Assembly: GCA_030532575.1 (NCBI GenBank)
Contig: JAUNKV010000009.1
Location: forward strand, 38,321 to 102,320
Source of the DNA: Propionibacteriaceae bacterium
GTDB taxonomy: Bacteria > Actinomycetota > Actinomycetes > Propionibacteriales > Propionibacteriaceae
DNA: 64,000 nt
Direction: 5' to 3'
Of the stretch, positions 8,905 through 16,876 are shown piece after piece. The stretch's first letter is position 1; every line of letters begins with the position of its first letter. Position numbers and translations under genes: made by a program. The notes below the pieces were generated by a model. It was given only the letters and a program-made list of their open reading frames with translations. It had not been told where the DNA came from and searched no databases.

Positions 8905-9711
8905 TCAGGGAGTTTTCAGGACGGCTTCGAGGCCAGCCAGGACGGTGGTGCGGGCCTGGGCGGCTGCGTCGAGGACAGCCGACGGGTCGGTCGGGGTGGT
9001 GGCGAGCGACAGGTCGGAGACCACCGACATGCCGCACACCCTCACCCCCAGGGCATGGAGCATGAGCGCCTCCAGCACCGTCGACATGCCCACGCAGTCC
9101 ACCTCGGCGGCCGCCAGCAGGCGGGTCTCGGCCCGGGTCTGGTACTCCGGGCCGCGGAGGAAGGCGTAGGTTCCGGTGCGTTGGCACACTTCGGACAGGA
9201 CGGCGGTCAGCTGCTCGTCCCAGCAGGTGGAGGGGTCGAGGAAGACCGTGCCGTCGAACGGGGAGGTGCCGGTGAGGTTGACGTGATCGGTGATGGCCAT
9301 GACCTCGCCCAGCTGCCAGTCCCGCAGGCAGCCGTTGGCATTGGTCAGCACCGCCGTGTGCACGCCCGCACAGTGTGCGGCCCGGGCCAGGGCCGTGACC
9401 GGGCGGGGGCCGTGGCCCTCGAACAGGTGGGTCCGGCCGAGCGCCACGGCCACTCGCTTCCCATGGTGCCGGTAGGTGCGCAGCTCATCGACATGACCGT
9501 CCCCCACCGGGGCCAGCACACCTGGAAGGTCGGACTGCTTCATGACGGCCAACGGTTCGGCCCAGGTCGGCGCCTCATCCAGGGCGTCGGCCAGCCCGGA
9601 CCCCAGCACGACGAGCACATCGAGCGGCCCACCGGCGGCGAGGGTGAGCAGGTCGCCACCAGCGCGGTCGGCGTCGTCGATGAGGTGACGGGGAAACTCG
9701 GCAGGTTGCAT
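8905..9711 (-). CDS. Purine nucleoside phosphorylase
   Basis: This 268-residue enzyme cleaves purine nucleosides with phosphate to free base and (deoxy)ribose 1-phosphate in salvage. Family marks are the phosphate-binding stretch GRTHLFEGH, the base pocket TNANGCL, the ribose-side GPEYQT and VDCVGMSTVLEA. These fit the trimeric PNP/MTAP class. The start at 9711 has GAGGAAG six bases upstream. An upstream in-frame ATG at 9783 would overlap the HAD gene and add 24 unconserved residues. It follows a HAD phosphatase and a secreted nucleotidase on the same strand, giving a plausible nucleotide salvage group. Confidence 0.9.
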   Translation of the reverse strand: MQPAEFPRHLIDDADRAGGDLLTLAAGGPLDVLVVLGSGLADALDEAPTWAEPLAVMKQSDLPGVLAPVGDGHVDELRTYRHHGKRVAVALGRTHLFEGHGPRPVTALARAAHCAGVHTAVLTNANGCLRDWQLGEVMAITDHVNLTGTSPFDGTVFLDPSTCWDEQLTAVLSEVCQRTGTYAFLRGPEYQTRAETRLLAAAEVDCVGMSTVLEALMLHALGVRVCGMSVVSDLSLATTPTDPSAVLDAAAQARTTVLAGLEAVLKTP

Positions 9712-9767
9712 GGCACTTCCTCGGGTCCAGATGTCTTCCTCCACGATGCCCGTACCGAAGGGCAAGG

Positions 9768-10583
9768 TCAAAGTTGCCTGCATCGTCCTGGTGAAATCTC
9801 GCTGAGCCAGGCCGCGACGGTGGTCAGATCGGCTGCGTGACTGGGGTGACCGCGACGGCTCGTGGTCGCGCTGCGGTTGAGCCAGATGCCGTGCAGCCCA
9901 GCGGACTCCGCCCCGAGTGCATCGACCTCGAAATTGTCTCCGACGTACCAGGCCCGCTCCGGGGTGACACCGAGATCGGCACAGACCCGGAGGAAGGTCC
10001 GAGGGTCGGGCTTGCGGACCCCCAGGGTCGAGGAGGCGTGGAGGGGCATCGACCCCAGACCCATGGCATCGAGCTTCGCTCGCTGCTGGGCATGGTCCCC
10101 GTTGGTGAGGACCGCAGTCAGGGGAGGAGCAGCAAGTTCAGTGAGGGAGGCAAGGAACGGTTGGACATCCTCGAAGGGGGACCATGAGGCTTCGTAGTGG
10201 GTGAGGTAGTCGTCGAACCAGGACAGCGCCGTCGACCGTGAGGGAGCAACGGCACCGTGTGCTGTGAGGAACGCGGTGGCGCGGGCGATCCGCTGCTCCT
10301 CGAAGGTCAGTTCACCGTCGAGATAGCGCTGAAAGTGCGCGGCCTCCAAGGACTGCCACAGCGGCACCGCGTCCTCGACGGGGGAGAGTCCGTGGTCCGC
10401 CAGCACCTGCTGGATCGCCTGGGCGCTTGCCCTGGCATGATCGAGCAGGGTCCCATCCAGATCCAGCAGGAGGGCGCGGGGGAAGCGGTGCGAATCTGCC
10501 TGTGAACAGCCGATCCCAATGGTTTGCTGACCATGATCCCATCGTTTCGCTGAGGGTCTGCCCGTCGTTTCGCTGGCACTCAT
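9768..10583 (-). CDS. HAD-superfamily hydrolase (phosphatase)
   Basis: This is a 271-residue HAD subfamily IA hydrolase. The nucleophile motif LLLDLDGTLLDH is near 39-50, the lysine lies in GVRKPDPRTF and the acidic motif is YVGDNFEVD. A cap domain lies after motif I. Substrate is unknown; neighbours suggest a nucleotide or sugar phosphate. The only canonical start in frame is ATG 10583, which falls inside a 23-bp repeat array. The first ~35 residues (MSASETTGRPSAKRW and on) are therefore repeat-encoded and unlike other HAD proteins. Either the repeats invaded the 5' end or a rare start near the motif is used. Confidence 0.85.
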   Translation of the reverse strand: MSASETTGRPSAKRWDHGQQTIGIGCSQADSHRFPRALLLDLDGTLLDHARASAQAIQQVLADHGLSPVEDAVPLWQSLEAAHFQRYLDGELTFEEQRIARATAFLTAHGAVAPSRSTALSWFDDYLTHYEASWSPFEDVQPFLASLTELAAPPLTAVLTNGDHAQQRAKLDAMGLGSMPLHASSTLGVRKPDPRTFLRVCADLGVTPERAWYVGDNFEVDALGAESAGLHGIWLNRSATTSRRGHPSHAADLTTVAAWLSEISPGRCRQL

Positions 10584-10620
10584 CCCATCGTTTCGCTGAA
10601 CCGAGGTCTTCGTTTCGCTG
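10520..10620 (-). repeat. Five-copy ~23-bp repeat array at the HAD gene start
   Basis: On the minus strand CAGCGAAACGA or a close variant occurs five times, at spacings of 22, 23, 23 and 23 bases. Most copies are followed by TGGGA. The array lies between the nucleotidase stop and HAD motif I and includes the HAD ATG. It mirrors 15061-15161, where coordinates are given in detail. Confidence 0.8.
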
Positions 10621-10628
10621 AACCCGGT

Positions 10629-12503
10629 TCACGCCCCGGTCTTCGGCAGCCCCGGCTTCGGGTGCGGTGGCTGCGGCTTCGACGGTGCCGGAGGAGTTGG
10701 GCTCGGGGACGGCGTCGGGGTCGATGGGGCTGGGGAGTCCCAGACATCGCCCTCGAAGACCGGCTTGCCGTCGATCACCAGCCGCCAGTTGCGGACGAAG
10801 AAATCCGCCTGGTCGATGACGCCGCGCGCACTGGCCCAGTCGATCAACTCCTGCCGGATCTCCAGCAGGTCGTCGTAGACCACCGGGGCGGTGCTCACGT
10901 GCGGGAAGATGCCGCCACCGCTGGCCCGGTAATTGTTGATCGCCACCACGAACTGCTCGTCCGCGGAGACCGGGGAACCGTCCGGGTGCTGCAGCGTCAC
11001 GATCCGCTGCCCCAGCGGCTTGGACAGGTCGATCTCGTAGCGCAGGCCGGAGATGATGTCGTAGTTGTAGTCACGCACCGTCTCGCCGTTTCGCTCCACC
11101 CCGGTCATCGTCTCGGGGTCGAAGGTGCCGCCCGGGGGAACCTCCGCGAAGTACTTCGCCGAGTACTCCAGGTAGTCACGCACCTGGGCGCCGGTCAGCA
11201 GCCTGGCCTGCAGCGTGTTGTCGTAGATGTAGAGGCCCGCCATGTCGCGGATCGTCACATCCCCCTTCGGGAAGACCGCGGTGCGGCTGAACGGGGCGGC
11301 CAGGCTCAGCACCGGAAGGTTCGCGTACTGGCCACCCGCGAGGGCTTTCTTCACCGTCGAGGTCTGCACCATCTGGATGTAGTCGATGATCGGGGTGTCC
11401 CGGTAGCGTGACTCGGTGGCGGGCAGCTCCTCCTTCGAGGAGGCGATCCGCGTGTTCACGTAGGCGACGGTGGTCTCGTGCGCCCCCTGCACGGCAGCGG
11501 TGACCGCCGGGTCCGGGGCGAAGTCCTTCATGTAGTGGGCGGTCGCCCCGCTGGCGGAGACCTCCCAGCGGTCGCCGTTGCGGGTGAGGTCGAAGGTCAG
11601 GTCCGCCACGCTGGAGGCCCAGAACCTCGGCTGCGAGATCAGCACCTGCTTGCCCGTTTCGGCGTTGGTCTCCCACTGCTCCGGGGCGTCGCGGTGGGTG
11701 TGCCCGATGACGATGGCGTCGATGCCCGGCACCTGACGGGCGATCTCATCGGCCGGGTTCTCCGGCGGCAGATCGCCGGAGTAGCTGGAGACGCCCACCC
11801 CGGCGTGGCTCAGCACCACGACGATGTCGGCCCCGGCCTCGCGGACCTTCGGGACCCAGGTCTTCGCGGAGGCGACCATGTCGTCGATCCGCAGTACACC
11901 GTCGAGATGGGCCTTGTCCCACACCATCGAGCCCGGCGTGGTGAGCCCCAGGATGCCGACGGTGACCTCCTGGCCCTTGATGGTGCGCTTCTCCAGGTGG
12001 TAGGGGGTGAAGGCGGTGGAGCCGTCGGAGAGCCGGACCACGTTCGCGCCCAGCAGCGGGGCCTCCAGCTTTGACTCGTAGGCGGCCAGGAAGTCCAGGC
12101 CGTAGTTGAACTCGTGGTTGCCGACGTTGGTGGCGTCGTAGCCGACGGTGTTGAACGCCGCAGCCATCGGGTGGATGGCTCCCGTCGTCGTGATCGGGGC
12201 CTGCTTGGCGTGGTAGGTGGTCAACGGGGTGCCCTGGATGGCGTCGCCGTTGTCGACGACCACGACGCTGTCAGCTCCGCGCTCAGCCCGAATCCGGTTG
12301 ATCGCGGTCGCGGCCTGGGCCATCCCGATCTGATGCCCGGCCCGATCCTGGAAGGCGGCATCCCGGAAGTAGTCCCAGTTGAAGACGTTGCCGTGGACGT
12401 CGGTCGTGGCGAGTACGGTCACGCGCACGGGCTCGTCAGCGTGGGCCACCGGGGCGGCGAACCCGAGGAACAGGGCAAGAATCAACACGATGCAGCGACG
12501 CAT
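10629..12503 (-). CDS. Secreted CpdB/UshA-like nucleotidase ending in LPKTGA
   Basis: This is a 624-residue secreted metallophosphatase of the 5'-nucleotidase / 2',3'-cyclic phosphodiesterase family. A Sec signal peptide covers about residues 1-22 (LILALFLGFAAPVAHA). Metal-binding motifs are TTDVHGNVFN, DNGDAIQG, GNHEFNYG, SHAG and GHTH. A C-terminal substrate domain (about 340-590) contains NNYRASGGGIF. The start TTDVHGN..NWDYF favours the CpdB branch. A Pro/Ser/Thr linker leads to LPKTGA, after which translation stops at once. A normal sortase signal would add a hydrophobic span and basic tail. It probably feeds nucleosides to the adjacent phosphorylase. Confidence 0.92.
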   Translation of the reverse strand: MRRCIVLILALFLGFAAPVAHADEPVRVTVLATTDVHGNVFNWDYFRDAAFQDRAGHQIGMAQAATAINRIRAERGADSVVVVDNGDAIQGTPLTTYHAKQAPITTTGAIHPMAAAFNTVGYDATNVGNHEFNYGLDFLAAYESKLEAPLLGANVVRLSDGSTAFTPYHLEKRTIKGQEVTVGILGLTTPGSMVWDKAHLDGVLRIDDMVASAKTWVPKVREAGADIVVVLSHAGVGVSSYSGDLPPENPADEIARQVPGIDAIVIGHTHRDAPEQWETNAETGKQVLISQPRFWASSVADLTFDLTRNGDRWEVSASGATAHYMKDFAPDPAVTAAVQGAHETTVAYVNTRIASSKEELPATESRYRDTPIIDYIQMVQTSTVKKALAGGQYANLPVLSLAAPFSRTAVFPKGDVTIRDMAGLYIYDNTLQARLLTGAQVRDYLEYSAKYFAEVPPGGTFDPETMTGVERNGETVRDYNYDIISGLRYEIDLSKPLGQRIVTLQHPDGSPVSADEQFVVAINNYRASGGGIFPHVSTAPVVYDDLLEIRQELIDWASARGVIDQADFFVRNWRLVIDGKPVFEGDVWDSPAPSTPTPSPSPTPPAPSKPQPPHPKPGLPKTGA

Positions 12504-12554
12504 GGCTCTCCTGAGGTCGTGGTCTGGACCTCAGCATATCCGCGTGATGGCGGC

Positions 12555-12764
12555 TCACGAAAGCAAAGGGTGTGATCCACCAGATCTCGGGGAAGAGGCC
12601 GCTTCTGAATCGAGGACCTGCAGGGCTTCTGCGACGTTCATCACGTCAAGCCTGATGCCGATGGGGCGTGGTTCCGGTAGGGGAATCGGTTCGACCTGCT
12701 GATGCAACATGCCGCGTCTGATGAGGGCGTTCACCGCTTCGCTGACCCCTGCGGAAGTGACGGC
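12555..12764 (-). pseudogene. VapB-like antitoxin remnant (left arm)
   Basis: Mirror of the fragment at 12917-13126, described there. It runs toward the nucleotidase gene with no toxin gene behind it. Confidence 0.5.
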
Positions 12765-12916
12765 TCCTTGATGAGCACAAGACCCTGCGCTGTGACCACT
12801 GGCGGTGCTTCGATGGCATGGGGTCTGCCGCGCCGACCCCGGGGTCGGCGCGGCAGACCCCATGCCATCGAAGCACCGCCAGTGGTCACAGCGCAGGGTC
12901 TTGTGCTCATCAAGGA

Positions 12917-13126
12917 GCCGTCACTTCCGCAGGGGTCAGCGAAGCGGTGAACGCCCTCATCAGACGCGGCATGTTGCATCAGCAGGTCGAACCGATTCCC
13001 CTACCGGAACCACGCCCCATCGGCATCAGGCTTGACGTGATGAACGTCGCAGAAGCCCTGCAGGTCCTCGATTCAGAAGCGGCCTCTTCCCCGAGATCTG
13101 GTGGATCACACCCTTTGCTTTCGTGA
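12917..13126 (+). pseudogene. VapB-like antitoxin remnant next to the palindrome centre
   Basis: The frame ending at 13126 reads AVTSAGVSEAVNALIRRGML, then RPIGIRLDVMNVAEALQVL. This resembles the C-terminal two thirds of VapB-type ribbon-helix-helix antitoxins (DUF2191-like: ...EAVNEALRRGL... NVAEAL). No start codon with a usable N-terminus precedes it in this frame. The next frame ends VLIKE just before, which would restore VLIKE-AVTSAG if one base were added, so a frameshift is likely. No VapC follows; the nucleotidase gene begins 51 bases later. Only 76 bases separate it from the palindrome centre, so the 5' part may be cut off by the junction. Family match is from pattern only. Confidence 0.5.
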
Positions 13127-13146
13127 GCCGCCATCACGCGGATATG

Positions 13147-13170
13147 CTGAGGTCCAGACCACGACCTCAG
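13147..13170 (+). promoter_or_regulatory. Small inverted repeat before the nucleotidase RBS
   Basis: CTGAGGTC (13147-13154) pairs with GACCTCAG (13163-13170) across an 8-base loop, directly ahead of the Shine-Dalgarno-like GGAGAG and ATG 13178. It could be an operator or a leader hairpin; a TATGCT that might be a -10 box overlaps its left edge. Its mirror is 12511-12534. Confidence 0.3.
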
Positions 13171-13177
13171 GAGAGCC

Positions 13178-15052
13178 ATGCGTCGCTGCATCGTGTTGAT
13201 TCTTGCCCTGTTCCTCGGGTTCGCCGCCCCGGTGGCCCACGCTGACGAGCCCGTGCGCGTGACCGTACTCGCCACGACCGACGTCCACGGCAACGTCTTC
13301 AACTGGGACTACTTCCGGGATGCCGCCTTCCAGGATCGGGCCGGGCATCAGATCGGGATGGCCCAGGCCGCGACCGCGATCAACCGGATTCGGGCTGAGC
13401 GCGGAGCTGACAGCGTCGTGGTCGTCGACAACGGCGACGCCATCCAGGGCACCCCGTTGACCACCTACCACGCCAAGCAGGCCCCGATCACGACGACGGG
13501 AGCCATCCACCCGATGGCTGCGGCGTTCAACACCGTCGGCTACGACGCCACCAACGTCGGCAACCACGAGTTCAACTACGGCCTGGACTTCCTGGCCGCC
13601 TACGAGTCAAAGCTGGAGGCCCCGCTGCTGGGCGCGAACGTGGTCCGGCTCTCCGACGGCTCCACCGCCTTCACCCCCTACCACCTGGAGAAGCGCACCA
13701 TCAAGGGCCAGGAGGTCACCGTCGGCATCCTGGGGCTCACCACGCCGGGCTCGATGGTGTGGGACAAGGCCCATCTCGACGGTGTACTGCGGATCGACGA
13801 CATGGTCGCCTCCGCGAAGACCTGGGTCCCGAAGGTCCGCGAGGCCGGGGCCGACATCGTCGTGGTGCTGAGCCACGCCGGGGTGGGCGTCTCCAGCTAC
13901 TCCGGCGATCTGCCGCCGGAGAACCCGGCCGATGAGATCGCCCGTCAGGTGCCGGGCATCGACGCCATCGTCATCGGGCACACCCACCGCGACGCCCCGG
14001 AGCAGTGGGAGACCAACGCCGAAACGGGCAAGCAGGTGCTGATCTCGCAGCCGAGGTTCTGGGCCTCCAGCGTGGCGGACCTGACCTTCGACCTCACCCG
14101 CAACGGCGACCGCTGGGAGGTCTCCGCCAGCGGGGCGACCGCCCACTACATGAAGGACTTCGCCCCGGACCCGGCGGTCACCGCTGCCGTGCAGGGGGCG
14201 CACGAGACCACCGTCGCCTACGTGAACACGCGGATCGCCTCCTCGAAGGAGGAGCTGCCCGCCACCGAGTCACGCTACCGGGACACCCCGATCATCGACT
14301 ACATCCAGATGGTGCAGACCTCGACGGTGAAGAAAGCCCTCGCGGGTGGCCAGTACGCGAACCTTCCGGTGCTGAGCCTGGCCGCCCCGTTCAGCCGCAC
14401 CGCGGTCTTCCCGAAGGGGGATGTGACGATCCGCGACATGGCGGGCCTCTACATCTACGACAACACGCTGCAGGCCAGGCTGCTGACCGGCGCCCAGGTG
14501 CGTGACTACCTGGAGTACTCGGCGAAGTACTTCGCGGAGGTTCCCCCGGGCGGCACCTTCGACCCCGAGACGATGACCGGGGTGGAGCGAAACGGCGAGA
14601 CGGTGCGTGACTACAACTACGACATCATCTCCGGCCTGCGCTACGAGATCGACCTGTCCAAGCCGCTGGGGCAGCGGATCGTGACGCTGCAGCACCCGGA
14701 CGGTTCCCCGGTCTCCGCGGACGAGCAGTTCGTGGTGGCGATCAACAATTACCGGGCCAGCGGTGGCGGCATCTTCCCGCACGTGAGCACCGCCCCGGTG
14801 GTCTACGACGACCTGCTGGAGATCCGGCAGGAGTTGATCGACTGGGCCAGTGCGCGCGGCGTCATCGACCAGGCGGATTTCTTCGTCCGCAACTGGCGGC
14901 TGGTGATCGACGGCAAGCCGGTCTTCGAGGGCGATGTCTGGGACTCCCCAGCCCCATCGACCCCGACGCCGTCCCCGAGCCCAACTCCTCCGGCACCGTC
15001 GAAGCCGCAGCCACCGCACCCGAAGCCGGGGCTGCCGAAGACCGGGGCGTGA
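13178..15052 (+). CDS. Secreted CpdB/UshA-like nucleotidase (right-arm copy)
   Basis: Base-for-base mirror of 10629-12503; see that entry for domains. In this arm it leads nucleotidase-HAD-phosphorylase on the plus strand. The codons for LPKTGA are followed directly by TGA at 15050-15052. No other frame over the next 100 bases supplies a hydrophobic tail, so the missing anchor is not a simple frameshift. Confidence 0.92.
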   Translation: MRRCIVLILALFLGFAAPVAHADEPVRVTVLATTDVHGNVFNWDYFRDAAFQDRAGHQIGMAQAATAINRIRAERGADSVVVVDNGDAIQGTPLTTYHAKQAPITTTGAIHPMAAAFNTVGYDATNVGNHEFNYGLDFLAAYESKLEAPLLGANVVRLSDGSTAFTPYHLEKRTIKGQEVTVGILGLTTPGSMVWDKAHLDGVLRIDDMVASAKTWVPKVREAGADIVVVLSHAGVGVSSYSGDLPPENPADEIARQVPGIDAIVIGHTHRDAPEQWETNAETGKQVLISQPRFWASSVADLTFDLTRNGDRWEVSASGATAHYMKDFAPDPAVTAAVQGAHETTVAYVNTRIASSKEELPATESRYRDTPIIDYIQMVQTSTVKKALAGGQYANLPVLSLAAPFSRTAVFPKGDVTIRDMAGLYIYDNTLQARLLTGAQVRDYLEYSAKYFAEVPPGGTFDPETMTGVERNGETVRDYNYDIISGLRYEIDLSKPLGQRIVTLQHPDGSPVSADEQFVVAINNYRASGGGIFPHVSTAPVVYDDLLEIRQELIDWASARGVIDQADFFVRNWRLVIDGKPVFEGDVWDSPAPSTPTPSPSPTPPAPSKPQPPHPKPGLPKTGA

Positions 15053-15060
15053 ACCGGGTT

Positions 15061-15161
15061 CAGCGAAACGAAGACCTCGGTTCAGCGAAACGATGGGATG
15101 AGTGCCAGCGAAACGACGGGCAGACCCTCAGCGAAACGATGGGATCATGGTCAGCAAACCA
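15061..15161 (+). repeat. Five-copy ~23-bp repeat array at the HAD gene start
   Basis: CAGCGAAACGA begins at 15061, 15083, 15106 and 15129, and a degraded copy CAGCAAACCA begins at 15152. The spacing is 22, 23, 23 and 23 bases. The motif is often followed by TGGGAT. Its design resembles the 22-bp array before the DUF4143 ATPase: a CAG...ACGA core repeated every two helical turns. The HAD ATG (15098) lies inside it, so copies three to five are also translated. The array may be an operator, perhaps left from a lost gene. Confidence 0.8.
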
Positions 15162-15913
15162 TTGGGATCGGCTGTTCACAGGCAGATTCGCACCGCTTCC
15201 CCCGCGCCCTCCTGCTGGATCTGGATGGGACCCTGCTCGATCATGCCAGGGCAAGCGCCCAGGCGATCCAGCAGGTGCTGGCGGACCACGGACTCTCCCC
15301 CGTCGAGGACGCGGTGCCGCTGTGGCAGTCCTTGGAGGCCGCGCACTTTCAGCGCTATCTCGACGGTGAACTGACCTTCGAGGAGCAGCGGATCGCCCGC
15401 GCCACCGCGTTCCTCACAGCACACGGTGCCGTTGCTCCCTCACGGTCGACGGCGCTGTCCTGGTTCGACGACTACCTCACCCACTACGAAGCCTCATGGT
15501 CCCCCTTCGAGGATGTCCAACCGTTCCTTGCCTCCCTCACTGAACTTGCTGCTCCTCCCCTGACTGCGGTCCTCACCAACGGGGACCATGCCCAGCAGCG
15601 AGCGAAGCTCGATGCCATGGGTCTGGGGTCGATGCCCCTCCACGCCTCCTCGACCCTGGGGGTCCGCAAGCCCGACCCTCGGACCTTCCTCCGGGTCTGT
15701 GCCGATCTCGGTGTCACCCCGGAGCGGGCCTGGTACGTCGGAGACAATTTCGAGGTCGATGCACTCGGGGCGGAGTCCGCTGGGCTGCACGGCATCTGGC
15801 TCAACCGCAGCGCGACCACGAGCCGTCGCGGTCACCCCAGTCACGCAGCCGATCTGACCACCGTCGCGGCCTGGCTCAGCGAGATTTCACCAGGACGATG
15901 CAGGCAACTTTGA
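15098..15913 (+). CDS. HAD-superfamily hydrolase (right-arm copy)
   Basis: Mirror of 9768-10583, described there. The stop at 15911-15913 is 56 bases before the phosphorylase start chosen here, and a GAGGAAG ribosome site lies in that gap. Confidence 0.85.
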   Translation: MSASETTGRPSAKRWDHGQQTIGIGCSQADSHRFPRALLLDLDGTLLDHARASAQAIQQVLADHGLSPVEDAVPLWQSLEAAHFQRYLDGELTFEEQRIARATAFLTAHGAVAPSRSTALSWFDDYLTHYEASWSPFEDVQPFLASLTELAAPPLTAVLTNGDHAQQRAKLDAMGLGSMPLHASSTLGVRKPDPRTFLRVCADLGVTPERAWYVGDNFEVDALGAESAGLHGIWLNRSATTSRRGHPSHAADLTTVAAWLSEISPGRCRQL

Positions 15914-15969
15914 CCTTGCCCTTCGGTACGGGCATCGTGGAGGAAGACATCTGGACCCGAGGAAGTGCC

Positions 15970-16776
15970 ATGCAACCTGCCGAGTTTCCCCGTCACCTCA
16001 TCGACGACGCCGACCGCGCTGGTGGCGACCTGCTCACCCTCGCCGCCGGTGGGCCGCTCGATGTGCTCGTCGTGCTGGGGTCCGGGCTGGCCGACGCCCT
16101 GGATGAGGCGCCGACCTGGGCCGAACCGTTGGCCGTCATGAAGCAGTCCGACCTTCCAGGTGTGCTGGCCCCGGTGGGGGACGGTCATGTCGATGAGCTG
16201 CGCACCTACCGGCACCATGGGAAGCGAGTGGCCGTGGCGCTCGGCCGGACCCACCTGTTCGAGGGCCACGGCCCCCGCCCGGTCACGGCCCTGGCCCGGG
16301 CCGCACACTGTGCGGGCGTGCACACGGCGGTGCTGACCAATGCCAACGGCTGCCTGCGGGACTGGCAGCTGGGCGAGGTCATGGCCATCACCGATCACGT
16401 CAACCTCACCGGCACCTCCCCGTTCGACGGCACGGTCTTCCTCGACCCCTCCACCTGCTGGGACGAGCAGCTGACCGCCGTCCTGTCCGAAGTGTGCCAA
16501 CGCACCGGAACCTACGCCTTCCTCCGCGGCCCGGAGTACCAGACCCGGGCCGAGACCCGCCTGCTGGCGGCCGCCGAGGTGGACTGCGTGGGCATGTCGA
16601 CGGTGCTGGAGGCGCTCATGCTCCATGCCCTGGGGGTGAGGGTGTGCGGCATGTCGGTGGTCTCCGACCTGTCGCTCGCCACCACCCCGACCGACCCGTC
16701 GGCTGTCCTCGACGCAGCCGCCCAGGCCCGCACCACCGTCCTGGCTGGCCTCGAAGCCGTCCTGAAAACTCCCTGA
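15970..16776 (+). CDS. Purine nucleoside phosphorylase (right-arm copy)
   Basis: Mirror of 8905-9711; see there. It is the third gene of the nucleotidase-HAD-phosphorylase run and ends 26 bases before the 22-bp tandem array. Confidence 0.9.
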   Translation: MQPAEFPRHLIDDADRAGGDLLTLAAGGPLDVLVVLGSGLADALDEAPTWAEPLAVMKQSDLPGVLAPVGDGHVDELRTYRHHGKRVAVALGRTHLFEGHGPRPVTALARAAHCAGVHTAVLTNANGCLRDWQLGEVMAITDHVNLTGTSPFDGTVFLDPSTCWDEQLTAVLSEVCQRTGTYAFLRGPEYQTRAETRLLAAAEVDCVGMSTVLEALMLHALGVRVCGMSVVSDLSLATTPTDPSAVLDAAAQARTTVLAGLEAVLKTP

Positions 16777-16802
16777 AACTTCGCCGACAAGGCAAAACAG
16801 GG

Positions 16803-16862
16803 TGGCAGAACTACGAGAATCTGCTGGCAGAACTACGAGATTTGGGTGGCAGAACTACGAGA
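16803..16862 (+). repeat. Three 22-bp tandem repeats before the DUF4143 ATPase
   Basis: TGGCAGAACTACGAGA begins at 16803, 16825 and 16847, an exact 22-base period. The linkers are ATCTGC and TTTGGG. The ATPase GTG is at 16877, so the array occupies the place of a core promoter or operator. Autoregulation by the ATPase or its partner is inferred from position alone. Confidence 0.87.
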
Positions 16863-16876
16863 GCTAGGGTTGGGGC

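Noticed and set aside
12820..12860. A hairpin telomere of a linear replicon
   Set aside because: Possible in principle, but no telomere resolvase gene is seen and housekeeping genes abut the centre. A fold-back artefact explains the data more simply.
12702..12979. Open frames that cross the palindrome centre on both strands
   Set aside because: They are identical to each other by symmetry and exist only because the two arms are joined; no protein family match.
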